Positions 1 through 7,661 of a stretch of DNA of 64,000 nucleotides are shown here, piece after piece. The first letter of the stretch is position 1, and each line of letters begins with the position of its first letter. Position numbers and translations under genes: made by a program. Under the pieces are notes generated by a model. That model had not been told where the DNA came from, ran no database searches, and was given only the letters and a program-made list of their open reading frames with translations. The DNA is from Rossellomorea vietnamensis (GTDB lineage Bacteria > Bacillota > Bacilli > Bacillales > Bacillaceae_B): NCBI RefSeq assembly GCF_008180615.1, contig NZ_VTEH01000015.1, forward strand, positions 34,877 to 98,876. The letters run 5' to 3'.

Positions 1-43
1 TCGGAACATTTGCCTGTCGGGGCTGATCAAGGCGCTTCCGCTT
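1..43 (-). repeat. Hairpin repeat family 2, copy cut by window edge
   Basis: Reverse-complement end of a dispersed hairpin repeat found also near 27.4, 28.9, 45.7 and 49.1 kb. The shared pieces are TTTGCCTGTCGGGGCTGA and GCGCTTCCGCTTTTG. It lies immediately 3' of the yumC stop codon. Confidence 0.75.
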
Positions 44-49
44 TTGAAA

Positions 50-1045
50 TTAACTGAATAAAGAAGTACTGTGCAGCGGCTGCACGCGTGCGTCCGGATC
101 CATGTACGCTTTCGCATTATTCACAGCTGTTGGTGCTTCACCGAAACCGCTGGCAATCAGCTTAACTTTTCCATCATAAGTGGAAACATCGCCTGCTGCG
201 TAGATTCCAGGGATGTTCGTTTCCATTTTAGAGTTCACGACAATGGAGTTCTTTTCGATGTTTAAGCCCCAATCCTTGATCGGTCCAAGAGAAGAGACAA
301 AACCGAAGTTCACAATCAATTCATCAAGGTCCAGTGCCTCTTTAGCATCGCCGCGGACCTCTTCCAATACTAACTGGTTTACTTTTTCATCGTCGCCAAT
401 TACTTCTGTTGGAACGAATGGTGTTTTGATTTCAACAGATGATTTGTTTAATTCATCTACACTGTGTTCATGGGCACGGAATTTATCCCGGCGGTGAACA
501 AGCGTAACTTTTTCAGCGATCGGCTCAAGCATCAATGCCCAATCGACTGCAGAATCTCCGCCGCCGCAGATGACGACTTTCTTTCCTGCGAAATATTGCA
601 TGTCGTCTATGAAATAATGAAGATTTTTTCCTTCATATGTAGAAGCGCCTTCTAAATCAAGTCTTCTAGGCTGGAACGCACCGTTTCCTGCAGTGATGAT
701 GATCGTCTTGGAATAATGTACTTCTTTATCAGTTGTTAATTTAAAGACACCATCTGCCTGCTTTTCGACATTTTCGACTGCTTGCTCTAAGCAGACAGTA
801 GATTCGAACTGTGCCATTTGTTCTTTAAGGTTATTGACAAGATCCTGTGCTTTGACTTTAGGGAAGCCCGCAACATCATAGATGTATTTTTCAGGATATA
901 GGGTAGACAATTGTCCACCAAGCTGCGGCAGGCTCTCGATGATCTTGACGCTCGCTTTCCTCATGCCGCCATAAAAAGCAGTGAACAGTCCGGTTGGACC
1001 TCCACCGATAATGGTAATATCATATACTTTTTGATCCTCTTTCAA
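50..1045 (-). CDS. yumC: Ferredoxin--NADP(+) reductase (thioredoxin-reductase-like)
   Basis: Cytosolic FAD enzyme of the YumC family that reduces ferredoxin or flavodoxin with NADPH; the family resembles thioredoxin reductase but lacks its CxxC. About 331 residues, the usual length. The FAD Rossmann motif GGGPTG is near residue 14, the NADP motif GGGDSA near 160, and the FAD-closing AAGDVS segment near the C-terminus; no redox CxxC is present. The start is TTG at 1043-1045, chosen because GGAGGG sits 7 nt upstream and the product begins MKEDQKVYD as in homologues; an in-frame ATG further upstream has no ribosome binding site. It is divergent from the NADH dehydrogenase gene yumB, the same arrangement as in B. 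subtilis. Confidence 0.93.
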   Translation of the reverse strand: MKEDQKVYDITIIGGGPTGLFTAFYGGMRKASVKIIESLPQLGGQLSTLYPEKYIYDVAGFPKVKAQDLVNNLKEQMAQFESTVCLEQAVENVEKQADGVFKLTTDKEVHYSKTIIITAGNGAFQPRRLDLEGASTYEGKNLHYFIDDMQYFAGKKVVICGGGDSAVDWALMLEPIAEKVTLVHRRDKFRAHEHSVDELNKSSVEIKTPFVPTEVIGDDEKVNQLVLEEVRGDAKEALDLDELIVNFGFVSSLGPIKDWGLNIEKNSIVVNSKMETNIPGIYAAGDVSTYDGKVKLIASGFGEAPTAVNNAKAYMDPDARVQPLHSTSLFS

Positions 1046-1454
1046 ATGAATTCCCTCCTGTTTGTTTTGCAATATAGTATCTATTCTACCACATGAGCTC
1101 ACTTCTTCACAAAATATGTATTAAAATTGCGAATAATCAGTTATATAGAATGCGCTTCCATGGCTGGCGGGTTTAAAGACCCGCCTTTGTCTTATATTCT
1201 AAATTTTCTTAAGTTTTATTCTTTAAGGTTATATCTTGAAAATAAAAGGTAAAAAGAATAATATGTAGTGTAGGGCATTATGTTAAGATTTTATGACATT
1301 TTTCACTCTTTTTCTATTCCTTATCGTGAAATGTGTCACATACTTATTTATTTTCTTTATTTATTTACTATTTTTCAAATAAAAATCTTGCCTGCGGTGG
1401 ATGCTAATCTTATTATTCATCGTAAATTCTAAGAAAAAGGTGGATGTGATTTAG
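1046..1454. other. Divergent intergenic region yumC / yumB
   Basis: 409 bases between two divergent flavoprotein genes. It holds a GC hairpin at 1166-1185 (GGCGGGT / ACCCGCC) without a clear T-tract, an AT-rich stretch from about 1195 to 1400, and an Fnr/Crp-type dyad at 1325-1340 listed separately. No coding sequence is visible. Confidence 0.6.
1325..1340. promoter_or_regulatory. Fnr/Crp-family-like operator upstream of yumB
   Basis: The sequence CGTGA-AATGTG-TCACA matches the Fnr/Crp consensus TGTGA-N6-TCACA at nine of ten arm positions. It is centred about 122 bp before the yumB start. Spacing is six, not the eight of a Rex site. Binding is inferred only. Confidence 0.4.
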
Positions 1455-2672
1455 TTGAGAAAGCCAAGAATAGTTGTATTAGGTGCCGGTTATGGCGGTT
1501 TGATGACAGTGACTCGACTGCAAAAACAATTCAGTAAAGACCAAGCGGAAATCGTTTTGATCAACAAGAACGATTACCATTACGAAACAACATGGCTGCA
1601 CGAGGCCTCCGCAGGAACATTGCATCATGATAAAGTTCGTTATGATATCAAAGACGTTATTGACAGCCACAAAGTGAATTTCATGCAGACGACGGTGGAA
1701 GATATCCAGACAGATGCGAAGAAAGTCATCACGGCTGAAGGCGAAGTAGAGTACGACTACTTAGTTGTCGCTCTTGGCGCTGTATCGGAAACATTCGGAA
1801 TTACTGGCCTTCATGAGCATGCTTTCATGATTGCCAACATCAATTCTGCACGCCAGCTTCGTGAACACATTGAATATCAATTTGCTACTTATAGAAATGA
1901 AGAAGACAAAAAAGACGAGCGCTTGACTATCGTTGTCGGCGGTGCAGGCTTTACAGGAATCGAATTCCTTGGAGAACTAGGAAACCGTATCCCTGAGCTT
2001 TGCAAAGAATACGATGTGGACTTTAAGAAAGTCAGAATCGTATGTGTGGAAGCTGCACCAATGATCCTTCCTGGTTTCGATCCGGAGCTTGTTAAGTATG
2101 CGCGTGCCAAACTGGAGAAAAAAGGTGTGGAATTCCGCATCGGCACTCCGCTTAAAGAAGCTACGGCAAACTCTGTCATCATCTCAAAAGGTGAAGATGA
2201 AGTGGAAGAAATCCAAGCTGGAACAATCGTATGGGCGGCGGGAGTCCGCGGAAACCCTGTCATCGAGAAATCCGGTATTGAAAACATGAGAGCCCGCGTT
2301 AAAGTCGGTAAAGATCTGCGAGCTCCGGGTCACGACAACATCTTCGTCATTGGTGACTGTTCATTGATGATCAACGAAGAAGTTGACCGTCCATACCCGC
2401 CGACTGCTCAAATCGCGATGCAGCAGGGTGAAACTTGTGCGCGCAATATCGCTGCATTGATTAAAGGCAATGATGCTCTTGAGCAATTCAAGCCGGACAT
2501 CAAGGGAACCGTTTGTTCTCTTGGCGAAGACGATGCCATCGGCCTTGTTTTCGGCAAGAAATTGATGGGTACCAAAGCTTCATTCATGAAGAAAATGGTC
2601 GATAACCGTGCACTTTACATGGTAGGCGGAGCAGGCCTTGTCATGAAAAAAGGTAAATTCAAGTTCTTTTAA
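1455..2672 (+). CDS. yumB: Type II NADH dehydrogenase (NDH-2), YumB
   Basis: Peripheral membrane flavoprotein that passes electrons from NADH to menaquinone without pumping protons. 405 residues, typical for NDH-2. The FAD motif GAGYGG is at residues 10-15, the NADH-binding motif VVGGAGFTG near 160, and a VIGDC segment near 300 closes the flavin site. A lysine-rich C-terminus (KKGKFKFF) fits membrane association. TTG start at 1455 with AAAGGTGG at 1436-1443, about 11 nt upstream. Two NDH-2-like paralogues exist in B. subtilis (yjlD/ndh, yutJ); the position next to yumC and length point to YumB. A strong intrinsic terminator follows. Confidence 0.93.
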   Translation: MRKPRIVVLGAGYGGLMTVTRLQKQFSKDQAEIVLINKNDYHYETTWLHEASAGTLHHDKVRYDIKDVIDSHKVNFMQTTVEDIQTDAKKVITAEGEVEYDYLVVALGAVSETFGITGLHEHAFMIANINSARQLREHIEYQFATYRNEEDKKDERLTIVVGGAGFTGIEFLGELGNRIPELCKEYDVDFKKVRIVCVEAAPMILPGFDPELVKYARAKLEKKGVEFRIGTPLKEATANSVIISKGEDEVEEIQAGTIVWAAGVRGNPVIEKSGIENMRARVKVGKDLRAPGHDNIFVIGDCSLMINEEVDRPYPPTAQIAMQQGETCARNIAALIKGNDALEQFKPDIKGTVCSLGEDDAIGLVFGKKLMGTKASFMKKMVDNRALYMVGGAGLVMKKGKFKFF

Positions 2673-2683
2673 GGTATAAACAC

Positions 2684-2716
2684 AAGCAGAGCGATTCAAT
2701 TCGTTCTGCTTTTTTT
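2684..2716 (+). terminator. Intrinsic terminator after yumB
   Basis: Seven-bp stem AAGCAGA / TCTGCTT followed by a run of seven T. Confidence 0.85.
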
Positions 2717-2770
2717 GTAGAAAGATTTAGAGATTACTCTTTAAATGAAGCTGGATTCAACCTTACTGGC

Positions 2771-2939
2771 TCAAGAGGGCGGTACAAGAATAATAAGATG
2801 TAGCAGCAGGGAGATTAAGAGTTAAACACCCTGCTAAGAGGGTAGCGAAGTAGCTGGAGCAAGGTGATTAAGTGCTAAACACCCTGATAAAGCGATAGCG
2901 AAGTAGTTGAAGGAAGATGATCACAGGAAAAACACCCTG
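2771..2939. repeat. Tandem array J, 53-bp unit (about 3 copies)
   Basis: The word AAACACCCTG recurs at 2824, 2877 and 2930, exactly 53 bp apart, embedded in longer similar units (AGCGAAGTAG recurs too). A degenerate earlier unit starts near 2771. It lies between the yumB terminator and the Nudix gene. Confidence 0.8.
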
Positions 2940-2993
2940 GCGCTTGAGCTAAACGATAAATATACAGCCACTATAGGATAGGAGGAGAATCGG

Positions 2994-3476
2994 GTGAAGC
3001 GAGGAAACGTCTGGCTTGCTGCTGCAGGCTTGCTGATTGATGAAGACGGCCGCTGGCTGGTGGTCAAGAAAAGATACGGAGGGCTGAAGGGGATGTGGTC
3101 CCTGCCGGCAGGATTTGTGGATGAGGGTGAAACTCTTGAAGAGGCAGCACAGCGTGAAGTAAAAGAAGAAACGGGTCTCGATACCTCGGTTGACGGAATC
3201 ATAGGAATCCGGTCCGGAGTGATTAAGGACAAGATCAGCGACAACATGGTGCTGTTTCTTTTGAAGCAAAAGGATACCGCTCAAATGCCGGTTCCGTGTG
3301 AAGGAGAAATTTCTGAAGTCGCATGGAAGACAAAAGAAGAGCTTCTTCAATGTGAGGAAACGTCGGTCATGATTCATGAGATGATTAAGTATGATTTCAG
3401 CTTGTTAAAGTCCGGGTTGGATCCGATTGACCCTGGAAAACAGTTCGGTTATACCAGCTATAAACTATTTTTTTAA
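2994..3476 (+). CDS. Nudix hydrolase
   Basis: Cytosolic pyrophosphohydrolase of the Nudix superfamily; the natural nucleoside-diphosphate-X substrate cannot be told from sequence. 160 residues. The complete Nudix box lies at residues 40-62 (G-x5-E-x7-REVKEETGL), preceded by the typical beta strand WSLPAG. Start is GTG at 2994 behind AGGAGGAGA. It stands alone between a tandem array and yuiA. The C-terminus ends in an aromatic tail (YKLFF). Family assignment is secure; function as house-cleaning enzyme, ADP-ribose or NADH hydrolase is open. Confidence 0.9.
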   Translation: MKRGNVWLAAAGLLIDEDGRWLVVKKRYGGLKGMWSLPAGFVDEGETLEEAAQREVKEETGLDTSVDGIIGIRSGVIKDKISDNMVLFLLKQKDTAQMPVPCEGEISEVAWKTKEELLQCEETSVMIHEMIKYDFSLLKSGLDPIDPGKQFGYTSYKLFF

Positions 3477-3638
3477 TTTTCTGAAATTTAAAGAAATAGT
3501 TAGATAATTCACGAAACAAGATGATGTATTCGCTTTCATGGCTGTACACGCGTGTTTTTGTCCCTTTTCTAATAAAACAATCGGTGTTATATTATCAGAA
3601 ATCACCAAAAACTTTTGAATAAAGGGGAGATAAGGACG

Positions 3639-3761
3639 ATGAGATCAGCGATTGAAACGGCATCAAAGAAATGTGATTATTGCTCAGGTAAAGGGTATTT
3701 CCAACTCGTTCTTGGCGGCTCTGAGACATGTCCATGCTGCAGCGGCAGCGGTAAAAAATAA
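3639..3761 (+). CDS. yuiA: YuiA-type mini zinc-finger protein (40 aa)
   Basis: A very short gene: ATG at 3639 with AAAGGGGAG about 10 nt upstream, 40 residues, TAA at 3761. The product carries two DnaJ-type zinc-knuckle motifs, CDYCSGKG and CPCCSGSG, which together supply four cysteines in each half-finger pair pattern CxxCxGxG, as in the central domain of DnaJ. B. subtilis YuiA is of similar size and sits in the same place before yuiB. The role is unknown; zinc binding is inferred from the motifs. A good intrinsic terminator follows 30 bp downstream, so it is probably its own transcript. Confidence 0.85.
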   Translation: MRSAIETASKKCDYCSGKGYFQLVLGGSETCPCCSGSGKK

Positions 3762-3790
3762 TAAATAAGTGCACTGTTTATCTATATTAG

Positions 3791-3821
3791 GAGCTGGCCA
3801 TTGGCTGGCTCTTTTGTTTTT
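3791..3821 (+). terminator. Intrinsic terminator after yuiA
   Basis: Nine-bp stem GAGCTGGCC / GGCTGGCTC with two G-T pairs, loop ATT, then TTTTGTTTTT. Confidence 0.85.
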
Positions 3822-3936
3822 CTTAAATGCTGTTTCATTGGTGATTGGATAAAGTTGGAACCGTCTGTTTTGAAAAGTCTACTTGTAGATGAAGGAGTCA
3901 ACGAATGTCATTTCCTTATTTGTAGTCAGCGGTAAA

Positions 3937-4130
3937 AATAAGGGGAGATTTTCCCTTTAAGTATAGATTTAAAGCTCATTTAAGGTTGAATAAGGGGAAT
4001 TATTCCCTTTATATTAAAAAAAGTACTTATATTTTAGAGCTTTAAGGTAAATAAGGGGAATTTCTCCCTCTATTTTAGCAATTTCAGATGCTGAAAATAA
4101 AATAAGGGGAATTATTCCCTCTATCACTTA
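3937..4130. repeat. Array A: AATAAGGGG-AATT-TTCCC palindrome units
   Basis: Four copies of a short palindromic block (AATAAGGGGAATTATTCCCT and variants) with GGGG starting at 3942, 3994, 4055 and 4106, i.e. spacings 52, 61 and 51. Array B downstream of pepA has the same block. It follows the yuiA terminator and abuts a MITE-like element. Confidence 0.8.
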
Positions 4131-4132
4131 AA

Positions 4133-4538
4133 GGCTGTTTTCGCAAAGATTGTGCCTGTTTTTAAAGTAATGGATTTCCACTCCAGGCTCACGACTCCGC
4201 GGGGCGGGCGTTGAGCCTCCTCGGCTTCGCCTGCGGGGTCTCACCTGTCCCGCTAGTCCCGCAGGAGGTCGCCCGCCTTACGCTCCAATCCTTCTACGTA
4301 AGAGGGGAGTAGGATAAATTAGCATTTAAAAGCATCGATCATTTAGAAAGGTTTTTTACAAATATTGTTTCTTTTAGAAAAATCCTTAAAACACGGGATT
4401 TCCCCGGTTACTAAGGTTTCTCTCCTTAACATGGAGAAAGTAGCTCTTCTCTGGTTTGCTTACCAGGATAGTTCCAATGAATGTGACGTCACCTTACGAA
4501 ATTCATATCAACTAGCAACAAAGTTTACGAAAAGAGCC
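4133..4538. mobile_element. MITE-like element, family 1 (long copy)
   Basis: Begins GGCTGTTTTCGCAAAGATTG and ends CAACAAAGTTTACGAAAAGAGCC in part, giving imperfect terminal inverted repeats GGCTnTTTTCG. The core contains the family signature GACTCCGCGGGGCGGGCG and CCCGCTAGTCCCGCAGGAGG. Flanks CACTTAAA (4125-4132) and TATTTAAA (4539-4546) agree at six of eight bases, as expected for a decayed 8-bp target duplication. No transposase is encoded; a 76-codon frame inside it (4365-4595) is judged not a gene. Confidence 0.75.
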
Positions 4539-4807
4539 TATTTAAAAATGTATAAGCTGCAGCACTCCCCCCATCATGGCAACGCAGAAGATTGAACACC
4601 TTCCACTGCACCCCTCATATAAAATGGGAAGGGGAATTAACTGGCTTTCTAAGCAGCACTCTTCTAGGCAAGTCTTAAAAAATTCGCTGTTCTCAGGATG
4701 AAAATATGTTCATTTTGTGAAGAACCCCCAATTCGTCCCAATGTTTATTGACGGTAGATTAAACATTGAGTACACTAAACTTTAGTGTCAATGGAGGTGC
4801 TTCAGGA

Positions 4808-5131
4808 ATGCAAATGGGAATTCCGGTTGTAATTATATCAATGTTATTATTTTTTATTTTGTTCTTTGGCATCGGTTTCTTGCTGAACATGCTGCTGAGA
4901 ATGACATGGATTATGGCGGTCATCTATCCTCTTATCACCATTTTTATTGTGGATGAGATAAGATTCATAGAATATTTCAGAAACGCAGGAGAATCATTTA
5001 CTGCATTGGGAACAAAATTCGGAGCACTTACTGCGGTGGATGTGCTTATTCTTTCTTGTGGACTCGCCGGTGCGATTGTATCGGGGATCACCATGAAGAT
5101 ACTTAGAAAAAAAGGCTATCAAATGTTTTAA
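4808..5131 (+). CDS. yuiB: YuiB membrane protein
   Basis: Small integral membrane protein of unknown function conserved in Bacillaceae between yuiA and yuiC. 107 residues from ATG 4808, matching the roughly 105-residue B. subtilis protein; GGAGGTG lies 9 nt upstream, which is why this start is preferred to an upstream in-frame TTG at 4766. Three hydrophobic segments: about residues 5-30 (IPVVIISMLLFFILFFGIGF), 33-52, and 80-98. The sequence LLNMLLRMTWIMAVIYP is characteristic. Nothing in it suggests an enzymatic site. It has its own terminator. Confidence 0.85.
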   Translation: MQMGIPVVIISMLLFFILFFGIGFLLNMLLRMTWIMAVIYPLITIFIVDEIRFIEYFRNAGESFTALGTKFGALTAVDVLILSCGLAGAIVSGITMKILRKKGYQMF

Positions 5132-5136
5132 TTTCA

Positions 5137-5170
5137 AAACTCTTTGCTCATAGGCAAAGGGTTTTTTTTA
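5137..5170 (+). terminator. Intrinsic terminator after yuiB
   Basis: Eleven-bp stem AAACTCTTTGC / GCAAAGGGTTT followed by TTTTTT. Confidence 0.9.
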
Positions 5171-5201
5171 TGCCTATTTTCAAAATGCTATTTTTAAATA
5201 G

Positions 5202-5297
5202 CTGTTTTCGCAAGGATTGCGGCTTCATTAAAAGTAATGGATTTCTTCTCCAATAAGCCTTGGAAAACCTTAAAGCAACAATACTTTGGGACTATCA
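5202..5297. mobile_element. Family-1 MITE-like remnant with internal deletion
   Basis: Starts AGCTGTTTTCGCAAGGATTG and continues AGTAATGGATTTC as in the full copies, then jumps to a CCTTAAAGCAACAATACTTT right-end-like piece. The GC-rich core is missing. Confidence 0.55.
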
Positions 5298-5442
5298 ATT
5301 CATTTCAAGACTAGAGTCTTTCTTCAATTATTTTAAGTTCGCCTCCTATTCAGAAAGTTGAAACTATTAGACTTTTTAACTAATTCCTGAATATATTCTT
5401 TTCTTTTGGGAAAGTAATAGTGATGGGAGGAGTGATTCTTAC

Positions 5443-6153
5443 ATGAATATATTAAAAAAATGGTCTAAAAGGCTGGTTATGGCACTATTGTTTACAGCAG
5501 CGCTGCTAGTCACATTCCAATCGATTTCTGGAGTCAAGGCTGAGACATTTTCCGGCTGGCTGACAGAAGAAACAGGCGCAGAGAAAGCAGAAAGCACTTT
5601 GAAAGAGCATTCATATAAAACTTTATCATTAAGAGAAAAGTTATTTAAAAGGGCAAAAACCCTTACCACATTAATATCAGCTTCAGAACCGGTAGTTGCA
5701 AAGCCAAGGCCGCTTGAAGAAGCTGTGGATTGGTCTCAGTATCCGAAATCCACTGTTACAGCAACAGGTTACACAGCTGGAATTGAGTCAACAGGCAAGG
5801 TTCCAGGGGACCCTGCATACGGTATTACATATTCAGGTGTAAAAGTGAAAAGAGATCTGTATTCGACCGTTGCCGCTGATCCGGATGTATTTCCGATAGG
5901 AACCATTCTTTTCATTCCGGGATACGGATATGGTGTGGTAGCGGATACGGGGAGTGCCATTAAAGGACATAAGCTTGATTTATATTACGATACAGTTAAT
6001 GAAGTGTACGAGAATTGGGGCAAGAAGGACCTTGATGTTTATGTTGTTACGAAGGGCACAGGCAAACTGACGGAAGATGAGCTGACAGCCCTCAATGAGA
6101 ATGAGAGCATGCAGGTTTTCAGGCAGCAGTATATTCAGAAGAACCAGGAATAA
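5443..6153 (+). CDS. yuiC: Secreted 3D-domain protein YuiC (lytic transglycosylase type)
   Basis: Exported cell-wall enzyme of the YuiC/Sps group, related to MltA lytic transglycosylases, which cleave the MurNAc-GlcNAc bond of peptidoglycan. 236 residues; a signal peptide or anchor at 1-33 ends in a small-residue site near VKA-ET. The 3D domain spans about 103-205: TATGYT at 106-111, AADPDVFPIGT at 144-154, ADTGSAIKGHKLDLY at 167-181, with the conserved aspartates D168 and D179. ATG at 5443 behind GGGAGGAG. The linker 45-100 is charged and probably flexible. Position between yuiB and yuiD agrees with B. subtilis. Confidence 0.9.
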   Translation: MNILKKWSKRLVMALLFTAALLVTFQSISGVKAETFSGWLTEETGAEKAESTLKEHSYKTLSLREKLFKRAKTLTTLISASEPVVAKPRPLEEAVDWSQYPKSTVTATGYTAGIESTGKVPGDPAYGITYSGVKVKRDLYSTVAADPDVFPIGTILFIPGYGYGVVADTGSAIKGHKLDLYYDTVNEVYENWGKKDLDVYVVTKGTGKLTEDELTALNENESMQVFRQQYIQKNQE

Positions 6154-6155
6154 TA

Positions 6156-6189
6156 AAAAAGAGGAAGGGCCGCGGCTCTTCCTCTTTTT
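6156..6189. terminator. Bidirectional terminator, yuiC / substrate-binding gene
   Basis: Long stem AAAAAGAGGAAG / CTTCCTCTTTTT with an inner GGCC pair; T-tracts on both strands serve the two convergent genes. Confidence 0.9.
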
Positions 6190-6192
6190 ATA

Positions 6193-6984
6193 TTAAAATT
6201 TGATGCGGGAGTACTGGTCAGGATGCAGAATATGACCGAGCTTCAATGCACCTTCCAGCAGCCGAGGGGAGGGCCTGCAGTACAATTCCTCTTCAAGCAC
6301 TAGGATTCTGTCCTCCGCAACTGCCTGAAGGGTATCCCATCCGGCTCTCTTTTTGACGACAGCCGGATTGACTTTTTCCCGCCTCACGCCTACCCAGGCG
6401 AGACATATGTAATCGGGGTTTCTGCTATGAACGTCTTCCCAATCCGTCTGGATGCTGGCAAGTTCTACATCTCTATAAATATTTCTGGCACCCGCCAGTA
6501 CGCTTAATTCTGTCAGCCAGTTTATTTTCCCCGGGGTAAAAACAGGTTTGGGCCACCATTCCCAATACAGCTCTGGAGCCGATTCCGTTTTGGCAGCTGC
6601 TTCTTTCAAAAGAGTAATTTTCTCCCTGAACTCTTTCTGCATTTCTTTTGCCTTAGCTTCAATTCCGCAGGCCTTTCCAATTGTCAGCAAATCATCGGCA
6701 ATATCATCGAAGCTTTGCGGGTCAGTTACAATATAAGGCAGGCTTCGCTTTTTCAGTTCCTCAATATTTTTTTCCATTCCGGGTACACTGAGAGAGGCAA
6801 GGATCAAGTCAGGCTGAAGTTCCTCGACCTTATCCATATTAATGCTGAGGTCAGGACCAAGCTTTGGAAGGGATTTGATTTCTTCAGGAAAATCAGAAAA
6901 GTCATCGACGCCGACCAGGGAAGAAGTCAGCCCCAAGTAATCAGCGACTTCGGTATTGCTGGGGCAAATTGATACAATTCTCAT
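6193..6984 (-). CDS. BtuF-like substrate-binding-fold protein without signal peptide
   Basis: 263 residues with the periplasmic-binding fold of the vitamin B12/iron-siderophore receptors (BtuF/FhuD type): RIVSICPSNTEV at the N-terminus, KLGPDLSINMDKVEELQPDLIL at about 41-62, and WLTELSVLAGARNIY at about 157-171. Real members of ABC importers carry a signal peptide or lipobox, yet this one starts directly at the first beta strand (MRIVSICPSN), so it should be cytosolic. RBS AAGGGGGAAC supports ATG 6984. It follows yuiD by 14 nt, so the two are likely cotranscribed. No permease or ATPase is adjacent. Cobalamin-related binding is a family-level guess. Confidence 0.8.
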   Translation of the reverse strand: MRIVSICPSNTEVADYLGLTSSLVGVDDFSDFPEEIKSLPKLGPDLSINMDKVEELQPDLILASLSVPGMEKNIEELKKRSLPYIVTDPQSFDDIADDLLTIGKACGIEAKAKEMQKEFREKITLLKEAAAKTESAPELYWEWWPKPVFTPGKINWLTELSVLAGARNIYRDVELASIQTDWEDVHSRNPDYICLAWVGVRREKVNPAVVKKRAGWDTLQAVAEDRILVLEEELYCRPSPRLLEGALKLGHILHPDQYSRIKF

Positions 6985-6998
6985 AACAGTTCCCCCTT

Positions 6999-7472
6999 TT
7001 ATAGCGTGTAATAAATAACCAGCGTTAACAGGATGCCGGATAGACCGCCGAAGAAGACTTCAATCGGCTTGTGGCCGAGAAGTTCTTTCAATTCTTTTCG
7101 TTTTACTTCTTCCGGTTTCTTTTGCCAGCCTTTTGCTTCGCCTACAAACTTCTGGAAATCGCCAACCAATTGGTTAAGGACAATGGCCTGTTCTCCAGCC
7201 TGGCGCCTGACTCCGGTTGCGTCGAACATTGTAATGATGGCAAAGATGGCGGAAACAGCGAAGATAGGAGAGTCCAGGCCTGTTTCAAGAGCAACACCAG
7301 TAGACAGTGCCGTAACAGCTGCTGAATGGGAGCTTGGCATTCCGCCGGTCGAGGTGAGCAGTGACCAATCGATTTTCTTTGTTGCCATGAATTGAATGGG
7401 TACTTTAATGAATTGGGCGAAAAAGATTCCGAATAATGCGGCCCAAAATGGGAAGTTTGTAAGTAGTTCCAT
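6999..7472 (-). CDS. yuiD: Divergent PAP2-family membrane protein YuiD
   Basis: Integral membrane protein of the DUF212/divergent PAP2 family, proposed acid phosphatase-like. 157 residues with hydrophobic stretches at about 5-25, 65-85 and 138-155. The family motifs are GGMPSSHSA (about 43-51) and DATGVRRQAGEQA (about 84-96), containing the Ser-His and Arg-His-like residues of the phosphatase site. ATG at 7472 has AAAGGATG about 13 nt upstream. First gene of a probable two-gene unit with the BtuF-like gene. Substrate unknown. Confidence 0.88.
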   Translation of the reverse strand: MELLTNFPFWAALFGIFFAQFIKVPIQFMATKKIDWSLLTSTGGMPSSHSAAVTALSTGVALETGLDSPIFAVSAIFAIITMFDATGVRRQAGEQAIVLNQLVGDFQKFVGEAKGWQKKPEEVKRKELKELLGHKPIEVFFGGLSGILLTLVIYYTL

Positions 7473-7661
7473 TGCTGTCTAAAAACATCCTTTCCTATTG
7501 GTAATAGTAGTTATATTCCCGTTCTGACTTATAAAATGTATTCCCAATTATACCATAGAAAATCATGGAAATAGAAATTCTGCACATAATCGGTCCTGGT
7601 GGTCCCTCTCATTCGAAATATACCGAAAATTTATATATAATAAAATCGGAGGTGCTTTTAA

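Noticed and set aside
911..1096. Plus-strand protein opposite yumC
   Set aside because: Antisense frame of a conserved gene with no RBS.
1166..1185. Intrinsic terminator between yumC and yumB
   Set aside because: No gene ends here and the T-tract is interrupted; kept only as an unexplained hairpin.
1325..1340. Rex operator
   Set aside because: The arms GTGA / TCAC are six apart, whereas Rex sites need eight.
4365..4595. 76-residue plus-strand protein
   Set aside because: It lies inside a MITE-like element whose relatives (43.9-44.1 kb) do not keep the frame, and it has no ribosome binding site.
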